A stretch of DNA of 64,000 nt, from NCBI GenBank assembly GCA_002778195.1, contig PCDI01000006.1:625950-689949 (forward strand). Direction: 5' to 3'. The position numbers and the translations under genes are program-made. Positions 53,542 to 64,000 of the stretch are shown here, one piece after another. Below the pieces are notes generated by a model, which saw only the letters and a list, made by a program, of their open reading frames with translations, made no database searches and was not told the origin of the DNA. The stretch's first letter is position 1; the number at the start of each line of letters is the position of its first letter. Source of the stretch: Raffaelea ambrosiae (lineage: Eukaryota > Ascomycota > Sordariomycetes > Ophiostomatales > Ophiostomataceae).

Positions 53542-56500
53542 ATGGCGTCGCAGTACCCTCCGCCTCCTCGTACGAATTACCCGCAAAAGAAATCTACGAG
53601 CGCCTCTGCTGCTGCATCTGCTGGCTCGTCTGTTTCTCCTCCTGCTGCATCTGCATCTTCTGCGGCGGCTGCGGTGGCGACGTCGTCTTCGTCCTCCTCC
53701 GCGTCTCCTGCTGATCGATCCACCACCACCCCCTCCTCTTCCTCTACCAAGGCCAGCTCGCCGCCCACCCGGCCTGCTGAGCACCGCCAGCCCAAGTTCG
53801 TCATGGCTTCCTCCTTTTCCATCACCCTGCTGCCAGACTTTCACCCGTCTCGGTCTCCGCGTCACTCTCCGCGTCTCTCTTCGCGTATCTCTCCGCGTCA
53901 CTCTTCTCAATCTTGTTCCCGTCCCATCCGCCAATCATCTTTGTCTTCTCCCGCGCCCTGCCCTGTTGTTGTTGTTGTTCCTCCTCCTCCTGCGTCTTCT
54001 CCTCGCTCGCCTGTCCCATCTGCTGTTCCATCATCTGCTGCATCCCCTTCTTGCTCTCGCCAAGCATCTAACACCAGCAGGCCATCTCCTGCGGCACAGG
54101 GTCCCACCGTGCTCACCTTTGCGCTGAAACATCGCCCGCGCGCCACCCGAGCCAGCGTTCCGAAGGTCCGGACCGGCTGCAGAACGTGTGAGTCTAGCTC
54201 TCTTCTTTGCATCCGATCTCCGAGACAAGGAGTGGCCCCAAATGGCTCTGTCGTTGGGCTATGGGACCTCCCGTAGGGCTGAAGAAGCTAATCTGACTCG
54301 ATCTTTTTTAAAAATTTTTTTACGCCCTGCAGGCAAGTGAGTCTATACCCCATTCAAACCTGATCGCCCGACGGTGCAGCCATTTCTGTCTGTCTTCATT
54401 TTTTGTCACTTTTTTTTTTTTTGCGTATGCTGCGTCTGTCCTTTTGTTTCCACGTGTTCAATATCTTTGGCGTCGTTTCTTTATTGTGCCATTGTTCACA
54501 CCTCCGTTCTTTGCCCCTCCTCTCACTTCTCTCCTGCTTCGCTTGTTTGGCGCACTTCCTCTTGAGTAGCTTGAGGAGCTTGAGGAGCTTGAGGAACTTG
54601 AGGAGCTTGCCGCCAGACCCATCATATCCACCATGCTTCCCCCTCCCGCCAGGCGTGATTATTATAATTAGGACAGACATCCCCCCTATGCTCCATCTGC
54701 TCCATCTGCTCCATTTGCTCCATTTGCTCCATTTGCTCCATCTGCTCCGTCTGCTCCATATGCTCCATATGCTCCATATCTACTTGGGTTTAGTTGTGCT
54801 TACGCGGTTCAACCACCAAAAAAAAGGAAACGACATGTCAAATGCGACGAGGCCAAACCTTCCTGCGGCCGCTGCCTAAAATGGAAGGGCTTCTGCGAAG
54901 GCTACGAGGCCGATGCCTCGCCAGTGGCTGGCAGCAGTAGCACTCTTCCGGATCGCAGTGCATCGTCGAAGAAACAACAATACCGGGGAGCGACGGCATC
55001 TTCGGCATCTTCGGCATCCTCGTCGGCGTCGCCTCCCGGGACGACAGCCCCGAGCAGCGGCAACCGCATCGTGCCCAAGATCGAGCCCAGGTCAGAAGAA
55101 ACAGCCTCCGACGGCTCGCCACCGGTATCGTCCGAGAACCGGCTGGTCGTCATCAAGCAGGAAGATTCGGATGTGGAAGACATCAACCGGTCGTCTGTGC
55201 TCCTGGAGCCCAACTTCAACAGCGTCATGTTCTCGTACGACTGGGAGAAGACGTACTTTGACCGGTGGCTGATCCTGGCGCAGAATCTGGGCGGCGGCTG
55301 GTTTCCCTCCAACCTGTGGACCCGGACGATCCCGCAGCTGTCCCGCGGCGACCCGGCCGTTCGCTTTGCCGCCATTGCCGTCGGTGCCATGGCGCAGGCC
55401 ATGTCGCCGGCCCTGCTGGGCAAGTCGTACCACCACATGCTGACCGCCGGCAGCGTCGTTCCGCACTACCGGAACGCGCTGACGTACTACGGACACGCCC
55501 TGCGCCTGCTGCGGCTCAAGGGCGAGCAGGAGCAGGAGCGGGCCCTGGTCGACAGCGACCGCAACGACTCGGGCGACAACCTGCGGTCGGCCGTGCTGTC
55601 GTGCCTGTTGTTTGTCTGCTTCGAGGCACTGCAGGGCAACCGTGAGGGGGCGCTGCAGCACATCACGCACGGTCTGCAGATTGTCGACCAGTTTGTGGCC
55701 CGGACGGTCAAGGTCTTGCCCGAGGTGGTACGAGGTCAGGAGGGTGGCCAGGGCGGCCCGAGCGGCCAGTGTGACCAAGGCTTTGAGCAGCAGCAGCAGC
55801 AGCTGGCACGACGACGCGAGTGGGATCGCAACCTGGGACTGGCTGCGGATCCGCAGGTGTCGCTGGCCAAGCTGCTGACCAAGTCGCCGGCGCCGTACGT
55901 GCTGGAGGACGAGGTGATGCAGGTGTTCCGGCGGCTGGACTTCCAGGCCTGGTCGCTGGGCGTGTTCCGGCTGCGGCGCACGCGGCCTGCCGACATCAAG
56001 TTCCAGGCGCTGGACGCGCTGAACCCGGCGTCGATCCCGTCGTCCTTTGACAACCTCGAGGACGCCCGCCGCTGGTGGGACCTCGTCCAGCACTGGGTCC
56101 TGCAGTTCCCCCGCTACATGGTGGCCTCGCTGCAGCGCTACATGGACGCCAACCCGGACGCGGCCGCGCGGGCGCAGGCGTCCGGCCGGATGCTGGACAT
56201 CTGCGACGTGCCACACGTGCGCGAGATCCAAAAGGACTATCTGCACTGTCTGGAGTCGTGGCACGCCGCGTTTTGGCCTCTGTACGACACGGCGCGTCGG
56301 CAGCGGTTCCGCGGCGCTCACAGCTACGGTGGCGGTGGCCACACCGGCTCCGGCGCCGGCGGCTACACCCTCGACGAGTCCGAGTACCTGCGGGCGATCA
56401 GCCTGCAGATCCAGTACCTGCTGGCGTGGGTGGGCGTGCGGTCGCTGGTGTACTCGGACTACGAGGCCATGTACCAGCTGACGCCGCAACTGAAGGAGCT

Positions 56501-56971
56501 GAACCGGCTGGCGGCGATTCTGCTGCCGCGGCAGCCGCAGCGGCCGTTCCTGGGCAGCAGCGACAACAGCGGCGAGCTCTTCACCATGGACAACGGGCCG
56601 ACGATGGCGCTGTTTATCGTCTCGTGCAAGTGCCGGCGCGAGGACGTGCGCGAGGAGTCGATCCGGCTGCTGGAGCAGTACCCGCGACGGGACGGGTTCT
56701 GGGACAGCAAGGTGCTGGGTGCGATTGCGCGGTGGAACCAGGAGCTGGAGGCGGAAAACGAGAAGGAGGGTGATCTTTATGAGCAGTACGTCTGTAAATT
56801 CCTGCCCCTTGCGCTCCCTTCACATCACTGACCAACAGGTGGCTACGACTCCGTCAACGCGAGGCGATTTTTGACGAGACGAACCCGCAGGTGAAGATGA
56901 CGGCCCTGGTCAAAGACCCCAACACGGGCGAGTACGTCAAAGTGTCCCAGATTGTGAAATGGGACCGATAG
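53542..56971 (+). CDS. Zn2Cys6 transcription factor with fungal regulatory domain
   Basis: Four exons, 53542..54187, 54333..54336 (4 nt), 54827..56785 and 56839..56971, give 913 residues. Introns: GTGAGT to CTGCAG, GTGAGT to AAAAAG, GTACGT to CAACAG. The N-terminal 200 residues are Ser/Pro/Ala-rich and disordered. The DNA-binding cluster is exact, C213-x2-C216-x6-C223-x6-C230-x2-C233-x6-C240 (GCRTCKKRHVKCDEAKPSC, then GRCLKWKGFC), but only when the 4-nt exon GCAA is included. From about 285 on lies the helical middle homology region (VMFSYDWEKTYFDRWL, ALSCLLFVCFEALQGN-like stretch, ALQHITHGLQIVDQF), as in Fungal_trans_2-type regulators. A basic C-terminal exon ends VSQIVKWDR. Targets are unknown; there is no adjacent metabolic cluster, only a dead dehydrogenase downstream. 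Confidence 0.88.
54563..54607 (+). repeat. 9-bp tandem repeat TTGAGGAGC, five units, in an intron
   Basis: Five units of TTGAGGAGC with single-base variants lie inside intron 2 of the Zn2Cys6 gene. Confidence 0.9.
54689..54778 (+). repeat. 9-bp tandem repeat TGCTCCATY, ten units, in an intron
   Basis: Ten units of TGCTCCAT plus C, T or A lie in the same intron, ordered in blocks of like variants. The array ends about 48 bases before the 3' splice site. Confidence 0.92.
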
Positions 56972-57390
56972 GGGCGATCCCGGCCGTCCGGGAAGACATC
57001 CCGGCAATTCAGGAACCGTCCAGGAACTGTCCAGAAAGACAGACACCAAGCTGTTAACGAAACCATAATGTTGGAAAACGTTCAAAGTAAAAAAAAAAAA
57101 AGGAAAAAAAAAGGAAAAAAAAAGTTCACGAGGAAAGCGATTAGGATATACCACACATGTTTGAAGTTTTGTTTTGTTTCATTTTACTTTCTTGGGAAGG
57201 GTTGATCAAGAATTGGACAAGCATAAAAAAGTTCGACTTCACACGAGGTCTTTGAGGGAATGAACAGTCTTTCTTCTCCTGGAGAAGAGTGTCTCTTGGA
57301 AGAGTGTCTCTTGACCATGTGAAAGTATTTCATTGTGTGTAAAGGCAAACCGATGTAGCCATGGCTGTGGGAAGCATGATATGGGTATCT
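56972..57390. other. 3' region of the Zn2Cys6 gene
   Basis: A-rich stretches (57089-57124) suit polyadenylation. A CTCTTGGAAGAGTGT-type short duplication lies near 57290-57312. No gene is seen. Confidence 0.5.
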
Positions 57391-57903
57391 CTATATCTTG
57401 CTGCGCACAATCTTCTCGGCATACGGGTGGTCCTCGAACCGGTAGCCGTACTTGTCCAGGGCGCCCGCATTTGGCAAGCCGGGATGGGCATCGCTCAGTT
57501 CCGTGATTCCGGTCAGCGACATGGCCGTCTGCAGTCCGTCCCACGTCTTCGAGGCCATAGGCGACCGCGCAGAGAAACGGCCACCCCAGACAGACGCCAC
57601 GGGCGCCCAGACACGCTGCCGCGCCGGATGCCGCCGTCGATGAAAGACCTCCCATCTTCTCCAGCACGTGCGGGCCGTTGTAGTCTGGGTTTCCAGCAGC
57701 ATCAAACTGCCCGGCCGGCGCCGTGTCGGCACTGCGGCGGACGTGGTTCGAGATGTAGATGCCGGCGCACCCGTGCTGCCGAGCTAGCAGCGTATCCACC
57801 GCGCACTGGGTGCCCTTGACCACCAGGGGCGTCGTGTGGTGGGTGACGTGGCGGATCTTACCACACGAGGCCGGGGTCGGTGGCTAGGGTGGCCGACGCA
57901 AAG
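57391..57903 (-). pseudogene. FMN-dependent alpha-hydroxyacid dehydrogenase, C-terminal remnant
   Basis: Pieces of the C-terminal half of an FMN-dependent hydroxyacid dehydrogenase/oxidase (lactate dehydrogenase, cytochrome b2 type) occur in order but in three frames. They read DPGLVW, then after a one-base shift KIRHVTHHTTPLVVKGTQ, LLARQHGCAGIYISNHVRR and NGPHVLEKM. After another shift comes IDGGIRRGS, then CLGARGVCLGWPFLCAVAYGLEDV, and after a further shift MSLTGITELSDAHPGLPNAG and FEDHPYAEKIVRSKI. The FMN-binding and substrate motifs SNH and DGGIRRG are thus recognisable, yet no single frame joins them. The SNH is followed by VRR instead of GGR. The N-terminal half is not found upstream. 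The gene is dead. Confidence 0.8.
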
Positions 57904-59624
57904 ACTCAACTTCGTCAATCCTCCGGCCTAGTGTTGGTGGATAGCGGGTAACCGCCACTGGTTAGCACGTCCAAGTCGGACAATCCGAGAGGACGTTCGT
58001 GTATCAATGGGCCCCGTGGGCATGAACAACAAATTATGCCGAGGAGCACAAAAATGGTCCTGGAATATGATTCTTTTTGGATTTCCTGAATGGCTCTCCC
58101 TTCCACCCAAGTGTGTTCATCGTGGATGTACTTCTCGAGTCGGACCTGGACGGCCTCCACCTGCCGTGTGACGAGCCTTGTCATGGCGCTTTACCCGACG
58201 CAGATCTCGAAGCGTTGGAAAGCAGCCGCAAAGTAGCCGGGTATGGTCTTTGTTATATACAAATGTCCCTGGAGACCCGGGAGACCGGTTCTTGAACTGC
58301 TTACAATCATAACTCTACTTAAAGCATCACGTGGTTTCTTTACATGCATGGCATCGCGGTTGCTGCTTTGGGTCATCTCGTCCATGTGTGGCTATTACAT
58401 ACATGCCGAACGACGTCATTCTTTGGTCCGTGCTCCTTCCCTGCACCCCGCCTACAGCCTCCCCTCTTTGAAAAACGAACAAAAAAAAAAGAGCTCTGCG
58501 TTGCTCACGATAGAACCGCACGCCCGCAAAAGATAACCCGAAAAATTGCCCGTCTGCCAAAGCAAGGCGCTTCCTAGCTCTGCAACGCCCATCCTGGAAC
58601 CCTTGTTTCTGTCTTGCACGCCCCCCCCTCTCATCCTCTAAAGCTCTTTCCGCATCCACTCCTACGACCCGTCTGTCCGATGATAACTGGCTCGAGGTCC
58701 TGTGCCCAGTACAGCTTCCTAATATGCCCGACATTGTCATCAGCCTTGGTTTTTTTTTTAAACAAAAAAAAAAAACAGAGAGCAGCTCTCGCGATGTTCC
58801 ATAAACCACCCCTTCTAGGCAATTTAGGCTGTCACGGGGTCGCAACGTGCATATCGCCGGTCCCGGATCTGAACACTTTAGAGGAAAACAGCAAGCGCTG
58901 CAGCCATGCATCTGGCCATCCTGTCATCTGACCCGGCCACAAGCACATGCCAAACGGAGCTGTCCTTTCTGTTGTCTTGGAGAAAAGAGCCCGGCACCCG
59001 ACGACACTTTGCCCTTGTCGCCGTCAGCGGTATCGCCGGCACTGCCACAGAGCTGTCGTGGACGGCTGGTGAGCTATGACTGGACTGCTTTGCGCAGGAC
59101 GACGGTGAGGTCTGCTGCCCAACGCGAACTGCCGGTGTGGTAAGGCAGTTCTGCGGGCCTGATTGAGTCACGGTTGGTTGTTTTCGTTTTGCCATTCCCC
59201 CTTTTTTTTATATTCTTTTTTTTTTTCCCTCCCATTTATCCCTTTTATCTCGTGGCGACATGGCCGCTGGAACGACCCAGTCTGTTGGGCGCATAACTAA
59301 AGTGGTACCGAGGCGCGATGCGAACCAGGCAGGCACTAACTCGAAAAAGAGACCAAACAGGCAACCCGGGACAGCAGTAACGTTCCGGGGTGGGAGTGAT
59401 CTGTTGTTATCGTGTCGTGGGGGGGAGGCTTAAAGCCATGCTCCCCCCCCTTCTCCTTGCCCACCCTCCAAGCCAAGTTTTGAAACAGAGATTTACTTTT
59501 TCCGGATCTATTCACTCTTCCTTTGTATCGACATCTGCAAGGCGCGTGATGCCCATGGCAGTGTACACCCCATCACAAGGTTGTGTGACACGTCACATCG
59601 ACCCCGGATATCACAGAGACCACA
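57904..59624. other. Intergenic, 1.7 kb
   Basis: No supported gene and no further dehydrogenase sequence that I can recognise. T and A runs occur at about 58749-58770 and 59200-59226. The last 200 bases are the promoter and leader of the CorA-like gene. Confidence 0.5.
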
Positions 59625-62197
59625 ATGTCGCACAATCACGAAGAAAGCTTCCCCCAGGCTAGACATTGGGAAACCTCCTATGTCAACTACAGAGAAGAGA
59701 ACCTGGCGCTGATAGAGAAATGGGAGGCTGCCTCTGATTTGCCCCTTAACTCCGCCGAGGGCTTCTTCCAGGCAGGCCTCGACAAAAACGTGCGGGACAA
59801 GATCAATGGCATTTGCCCGCCCGAACACATCGCGAGGCTTCGGGCTAGTATTGCAGCGTCAAGCGGTGGCAGCGGTGGCAGCGGTGGCAGCGGTGTCGAC
59901 AACATCGACAGCGTCGACACGGACGACCCCATACCCACGGAACCGGTTGCATGGGTGGAGGACATCTCCTACCACGAGAACGACGACGGCGGCACCTGTA
60001 CAAAGCTCCCGGCCTATGGTCCCTTGTCGCCTGCAGGCTTGTTTGCACTTCTTCGAAAACCGGCAAGTCCCGAGGACCCAGATACATCGATGCATCTCGT
60101 GGATTGTGGCTAACATCTTGATGGCGTCTCTCTCCGGAGCAGAGATATCACATACCCGGCGAAGAAAGCAAAGATCATGCAAACCAAGACTCGGATGCCA
60201 ACATCCGATTCATGTAAGTTGCTGCATCTCCCCTGCACATATCTCCTGCTTGGTCCCAGCCCCCCTTCGGCTGACTTTGGAGCAGAGCCGTCACCAATCT
60301 CGACAACTGGACGATTCCCGCCTTGGTGGCCACAGCTTCGACCAGCCAGGCGCATTTTCTCAAGGACTTTTTGCTTCGTGCAGTAGGCTCCCAGGCCCGC
60401 TTTGCGTACTCTTTCTATGTAATGATACACGTTTCTTTGAGTTTTCCGCTTGGGCGGTACTGACTGGGCGCCATTTCGCCTTCCTTCCAGGGAAACAACC
60501 CGAGCCGGGACCTGAGAACCTTTGCAATAGAAATCCAAATACCATTCTGTGTCTTGCGAACCCGTGCCGAAGCAAAAGAAGACACGCGCAAATGGAGCCA
60601 CCACGCCGGCCCGATTCGGCAGACGAAGAAGATCGCTTTTGTTTCGCCCGAGAACGCGTGTAAGGAGGGTCTCTCGGATGCGCTGCACGAAGGGAAAGCG
60701 GCTTGTTTGATCACGGGCCAGAACAGGTACAACTGGACATGCCACCAGAATGTGGACACCTACTTTGATAATTATGACGAGAGCGACGACAGCATTCCCA
60801 GGTTTAATGTTGAAGACACGGGCACCTTCCAGGGAGACACGCCCACTTGTGGCATCGACATTAGCCATTATGATTTAGGCCCCCGTGAATACGCTCTGCA
60901 TTGGATTGCCGGCCGTCTCCATGCAGTCGCCAATGAGAAGACCAGTATCTGCGAGTTCCTTCGCAAAAACATCCATGCTCACGTGCGTCCTACTATCTTT
61001 CTTTAGCCCTTAAGTTTTATATTGGTGTAAAATTTTTTTTTTTTGGTTTTCTTAGTCGGGGTGGGAAGGTCACTTCCGTCTTCTTGACTCTGAAAGGGGG
61101 GGGTTCTTCCCCTTCACTTCCCAGACTTTCCCCGGTTCTTTTTGGCTGATGAGAAAGAAATGGCCGTTTTCATTTTATTGTCACCAAGGGCATCAGATAA
61201 TAACCTTTGCTTGCATAGGTGGATTCCCAGCACCTCGTCGGCCCCGCTGGCGATCCAGCAGCATGGCGAACAATGGACCAGCGCAGCCAAGATCTAAAAC
61301 AAACATCGATGTCGATTGCCGAGGCATCCAGCACGATACTACGTGTTCACAATATCATCGCACTGAATATCAGTAGCTGGGAGTCTTTCAGAGCTGATCA
61401 ACTGCCTGGTTTACGTGTCGGCGTGAATCCCGACTTTTTTGGGGTGAAATGCAATCAGATCCAAAACGCACTGGCAACCCTTAATGATATCAAAGAGAGC
61501 CTTAGAGGCTTAATGGAAATGTGCCATAATTCGGACGGGTCGGTGAGTATTAACTGATAAACGTGGTGGAATAACATTTTGGCCCCTCGCCATCTCAAGA
61601 TATATACACTTCGCTGACGTGGCCAAACAGTTGGATCGCTTCAGGCTCGTACGAGAAAACAAAGCAATAGATGTCCAGCATCTGAGCTCTACTAGGGTAG
61701 CTATTTCTCTACTTCTTTCTCCCTTCTCCTCTCCTTGTCTGGGGACTTGGTATAGCTACAAGCCACTGACTTCTGTTATCATCCAACAGCTCGACTTCTT
61801 CAACCCGGTGGCCATTGCGGCAAATCTTTTGCAGGCAAATATCGTCACGATGAAACCAACGGCCGCCAGTTTTGCCATAATTACTGTTTCTCTTTGGATT
61901 CTCAACCTAGTTTTCGAGCCCGCTTTAAAATTTGGCTCGCACCTAGTGGATTTTATCTCCAGACTCCTGCGTCCTCCCTGTCCACAAGCAGCCGCCAGAG
62001 CTGAAAAGGAGGCGGCCGAAGCAGCGGCCAAAGGCACGTCCAGTCAGGACATCAGTGCGACCAGTTTCGGTAGTACCGATAACGACATGTTCAAGCCAAG
62101 CCGCAGCTTTACTCTTCTCTCTTCGTTCTCAAGACGCCGAGGTGCCAGGACGAACACAATGGACAGCAGTGACGCTTACTACCTAGATATCGTTTAG
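59625..62197 (+). CDS. CorA-like membrane protein of a fungal family, seven exons
   Basis: Exons 59625..60098, 60143..60213, 60286..60418, 60491..60982, 61219..61542, 61631..61696 and 61790..62197 give 655 residues; all junctions keep frame. The start context is CACAATG. A (GGS)n linker lies near residue 82. The soluble part shows FLKDFLLRAVGSQARFAYSFY, EIQIPFCVLRTRAE, RKWSHHAGPIRQT, VDTYFDNYDESDD and PREYALHWIAGRLHAV, a pattern seen in fungal proteins annotated as CorA-like. A helical stalk with LRENKAIDVQHLSSTR-like wording leads to LDFFNPVAIAANL and one clear membrane span, SFAIITVSLWILNLVF. The GMN selectivity motif of true CorA magnesium channels is absent, so transport is doubtful. The first intron is only 44 nt with a weak GTGGAT donor but a perfect CTAAC branch site; it is the least certain junction. 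Confidence 0.6.
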
Positions 62198-64000
62198 GCG
62201 GTGAGCAGATATGATTACTGGATCATTTGGTAATTGCACTAATGTATTGCAATGTGCACTTCTTTTTTTCTCTTTGGATAGGTTTCTGTCCTGTTTGGAT
62301 CTTGTTTCAGTTTTGTCTTTTGGCTTCTTTTGTTTTCCCTCATGAAGCATTTTGGGCTCAGTCGCGCGCTTGCATTTACTTTGCCCTGCTTACTTCCCGT
62401 TGTTTTCATTCCTGATTTTTGCACTTGCTTCCGTTTTATTTTATTTTGCTTCATCACAGCGTGCATTGTTCTCATGACATGACGATTTTCTTCCCCCTGT
62501 ATTACATCGAGTGGCATTCATCTTGCATCAACATGGAGGCAACATGGCAGCAGTATTATGGCCTCGACGAACGCCTGTTTTTTCTTCTTCTTCTTATTTG
62601 CACTTGAACATTGTTTTATGATGCCATTATTACAAATTTGGGTTTCAACTCTTTTGTTTCAGTATGTATTATGGCGGAAGATACAGAACGCCCTGAATGC
62701 CTCCCCATGAGCGGTGTCTGGTTGGCAGAGAAGCATGAAGGCATGAGGGCATGAAGGCGTCCAGATCCCGTTTAGATTACAAACCGAAGGCAACCTTGCA
62801 GCACAAGGGAGGCTGTGCATGCAGTGAGTTTCCAATTTCTGGGGCCACGGAGGAACTACAGCCAAGATAGCAGAACCAGCCTGCTTGTGAACCAGTTAGG
62901 GTGGTTGTTTTCTTGTCTATTTGATTGTTGATGGCTGGAGAATAAGCATATACACCAGATAACTACAAGCCCCGTCTCACGTAGCATCTACAATATATGA
63001 AATGCTATTTTGAAGATGCTCAGCCTCTCTTCTTCTTCCACAATGTCTCTCTTGATCCTCTTGCTTGCATCCATTCCATGGCTTTAGCTCGCATATTGGG
63101 CAGCGATTAACGAGAATGGCCTGGAGTTGGTTGTCTCATTCGGCGCCACCAATCCTTCACGATTGAGATACTCGGCATCCGCGTCGGCCTCTTGAAAAGA
63201 GCCCGCAACTAGCCTGCCCTGCCACTGCCAAGCACCATCGTCAAGAAGCTTGATTGGCAATACAGCAACCGCCCTACTTCCGGACTATGCCGATGGCCAG
63301 CTCCGGAGCGATCCAAAACAGTGCCACTCCACCAGGGAAAGAAAACAAAAACCAAGACTAACATTGGCCTCGCTGTCATGGTATAGCAGCTGTCGTAAGT
63401 CGGCGACGGCCGAGAGCCTCACACCCTCCATGACGCACGAAACTGCATGACATGGCCTGCAGCTGTTTCGCATCCTCCGCGTTCGGGTAACAGACGGAGG
63501 AAAACCACAGCAGATAAGCAAGTAGACACACGCAACAATTGCCAAAAAAGGTGTATCGTCCCGAACACCCCGAACGAGCAAGCACGCATGGGCATAGAAT
63601 CCTGAGCAGATGGCGACGACGTCGGACGTGGGTATTCGCGTTTACTGTCGGCGTAAAACCAGGCGGCCGAGGCTCGGAGAGCCAGCTCCAGACCGAGATA
63701 GCTCCACGAGCAGCGAGCATTGACGTAGCTGACCAATCCTTACACCCAACCCAGAAAGCTAACTCCCAAGTACGTATTGGCCAGTGTTATTCCCAAAATC
63801 AAATAATCTTATCTCGAAAGTGGGAACGAACTGGGAAGGAACGGGGCGGCCAGTCAGAACTGGACGTGGCTGCCCCATCTGTGCGCTGGGAAATGAAGGA
63901 GGGGGGGAGGGAAGGGGGAAATACGATGGGTAACGGTAGTTTGGAGACCGTTCTTTTTTGGAAATGGCAGCAACGGCCCGCCGTACAATAAAAAAAAAAG
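62198..64000. other. Intergenic to window end
   Basis: No supported gene over 1.8 kb. An imperfect GCATGAAGG tandem lies at about 62730-62758 and the window ends in a poly-A run. Confidence 0.5.

Noticed and set aside
55092..56489. A 465-codon minus-strand frame opposite the Zn2Cys6 gene
   Set aside because: His/Arg/Val-rich shadow of a GC-rich coding exon.

Overview
The window is nuclear DNA of a filamentous ascomycete, most likely a Sordariomycete. The signs are GC-rich coding sequence with short GT-AG introns (mostly 44 to 250 nt) and CTAAC/CTGAC-like branch points, a dispersed single 5S rRNA gene with a TATA box, fungal-type genes (SCH9 AGC kinase, Zn2Cys6 regulator, sedolisin, GH92, GH30, cutinase), CACAATG start contexts and long C/T-rich leaders. 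Assignment below class level is not possible from sequence reading alone.

Layout. 0-4 kb: a 5S rRNA gene, an F-box/membrane protein gene (-), and a decayed NmrA-like gene. 4-11 kb: EXO5-type exonuclease (+) and a secreted GH92 alpha-mannosidase (+). 10.8-18.0 kb: a 7.2 kb gene desert with repeated TACTCGTA motifs. 18-21 kb: an RGS-PAS/LOV protein (+). 21.5-24.8 kb: two secreted proteins on the minus strand, a cysteine-rich protein and a GH30 hydrolase. 27-29 kb: a FAR1-type DNA-binding protein (+). 29.5-36.5 kb: glucose-6-phosphate isomerase (-) and the SCH9 kinase (-). 39-40.4 kb: a cutinase-fold protein without its nucleophile serine (-). 43.8-46.0 kb: a secreted sedolisin (+). 47-51.3 kb: two unrecognised genes, a RING/IBR-like zinc-finger gene and tRNA-Trp. 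53.5-57 kb: a Zn2Cys6 regulator with a 4-nt microexon. 57.4-57.9 kb: a frameshifted FMN-dependent hydroxyacid dehydrogenase remnant. 59.6-62.2 kb: a seven-exon CorA-like membrane protein gene.

How the genes relate. There is no biosynthetic cluster and there are no operons. Housekeeping and signalling genes (EXO5, PGI, SCH9, RGS) are interspersed with secreted enzymes acting on glycans or protein (GH92, GH30, sedolisin), a candidate effector, and regulators. SCH9 and PGI lie next to each other and both bear on glucose metabolism and sensing, but nothing in the sequence shows co-regulation. Two metabolic genes are broken by stops and indels, so gene decay is ongoing. The most unusual items are the LOV-like domain with Gly in place of the photoactive Cys, the cutinase with Gly in place of the nucleophile Ser, the 4-nt microexon inside a Zn2Cys6 motif, and the stand-alone FAR1-type domain.
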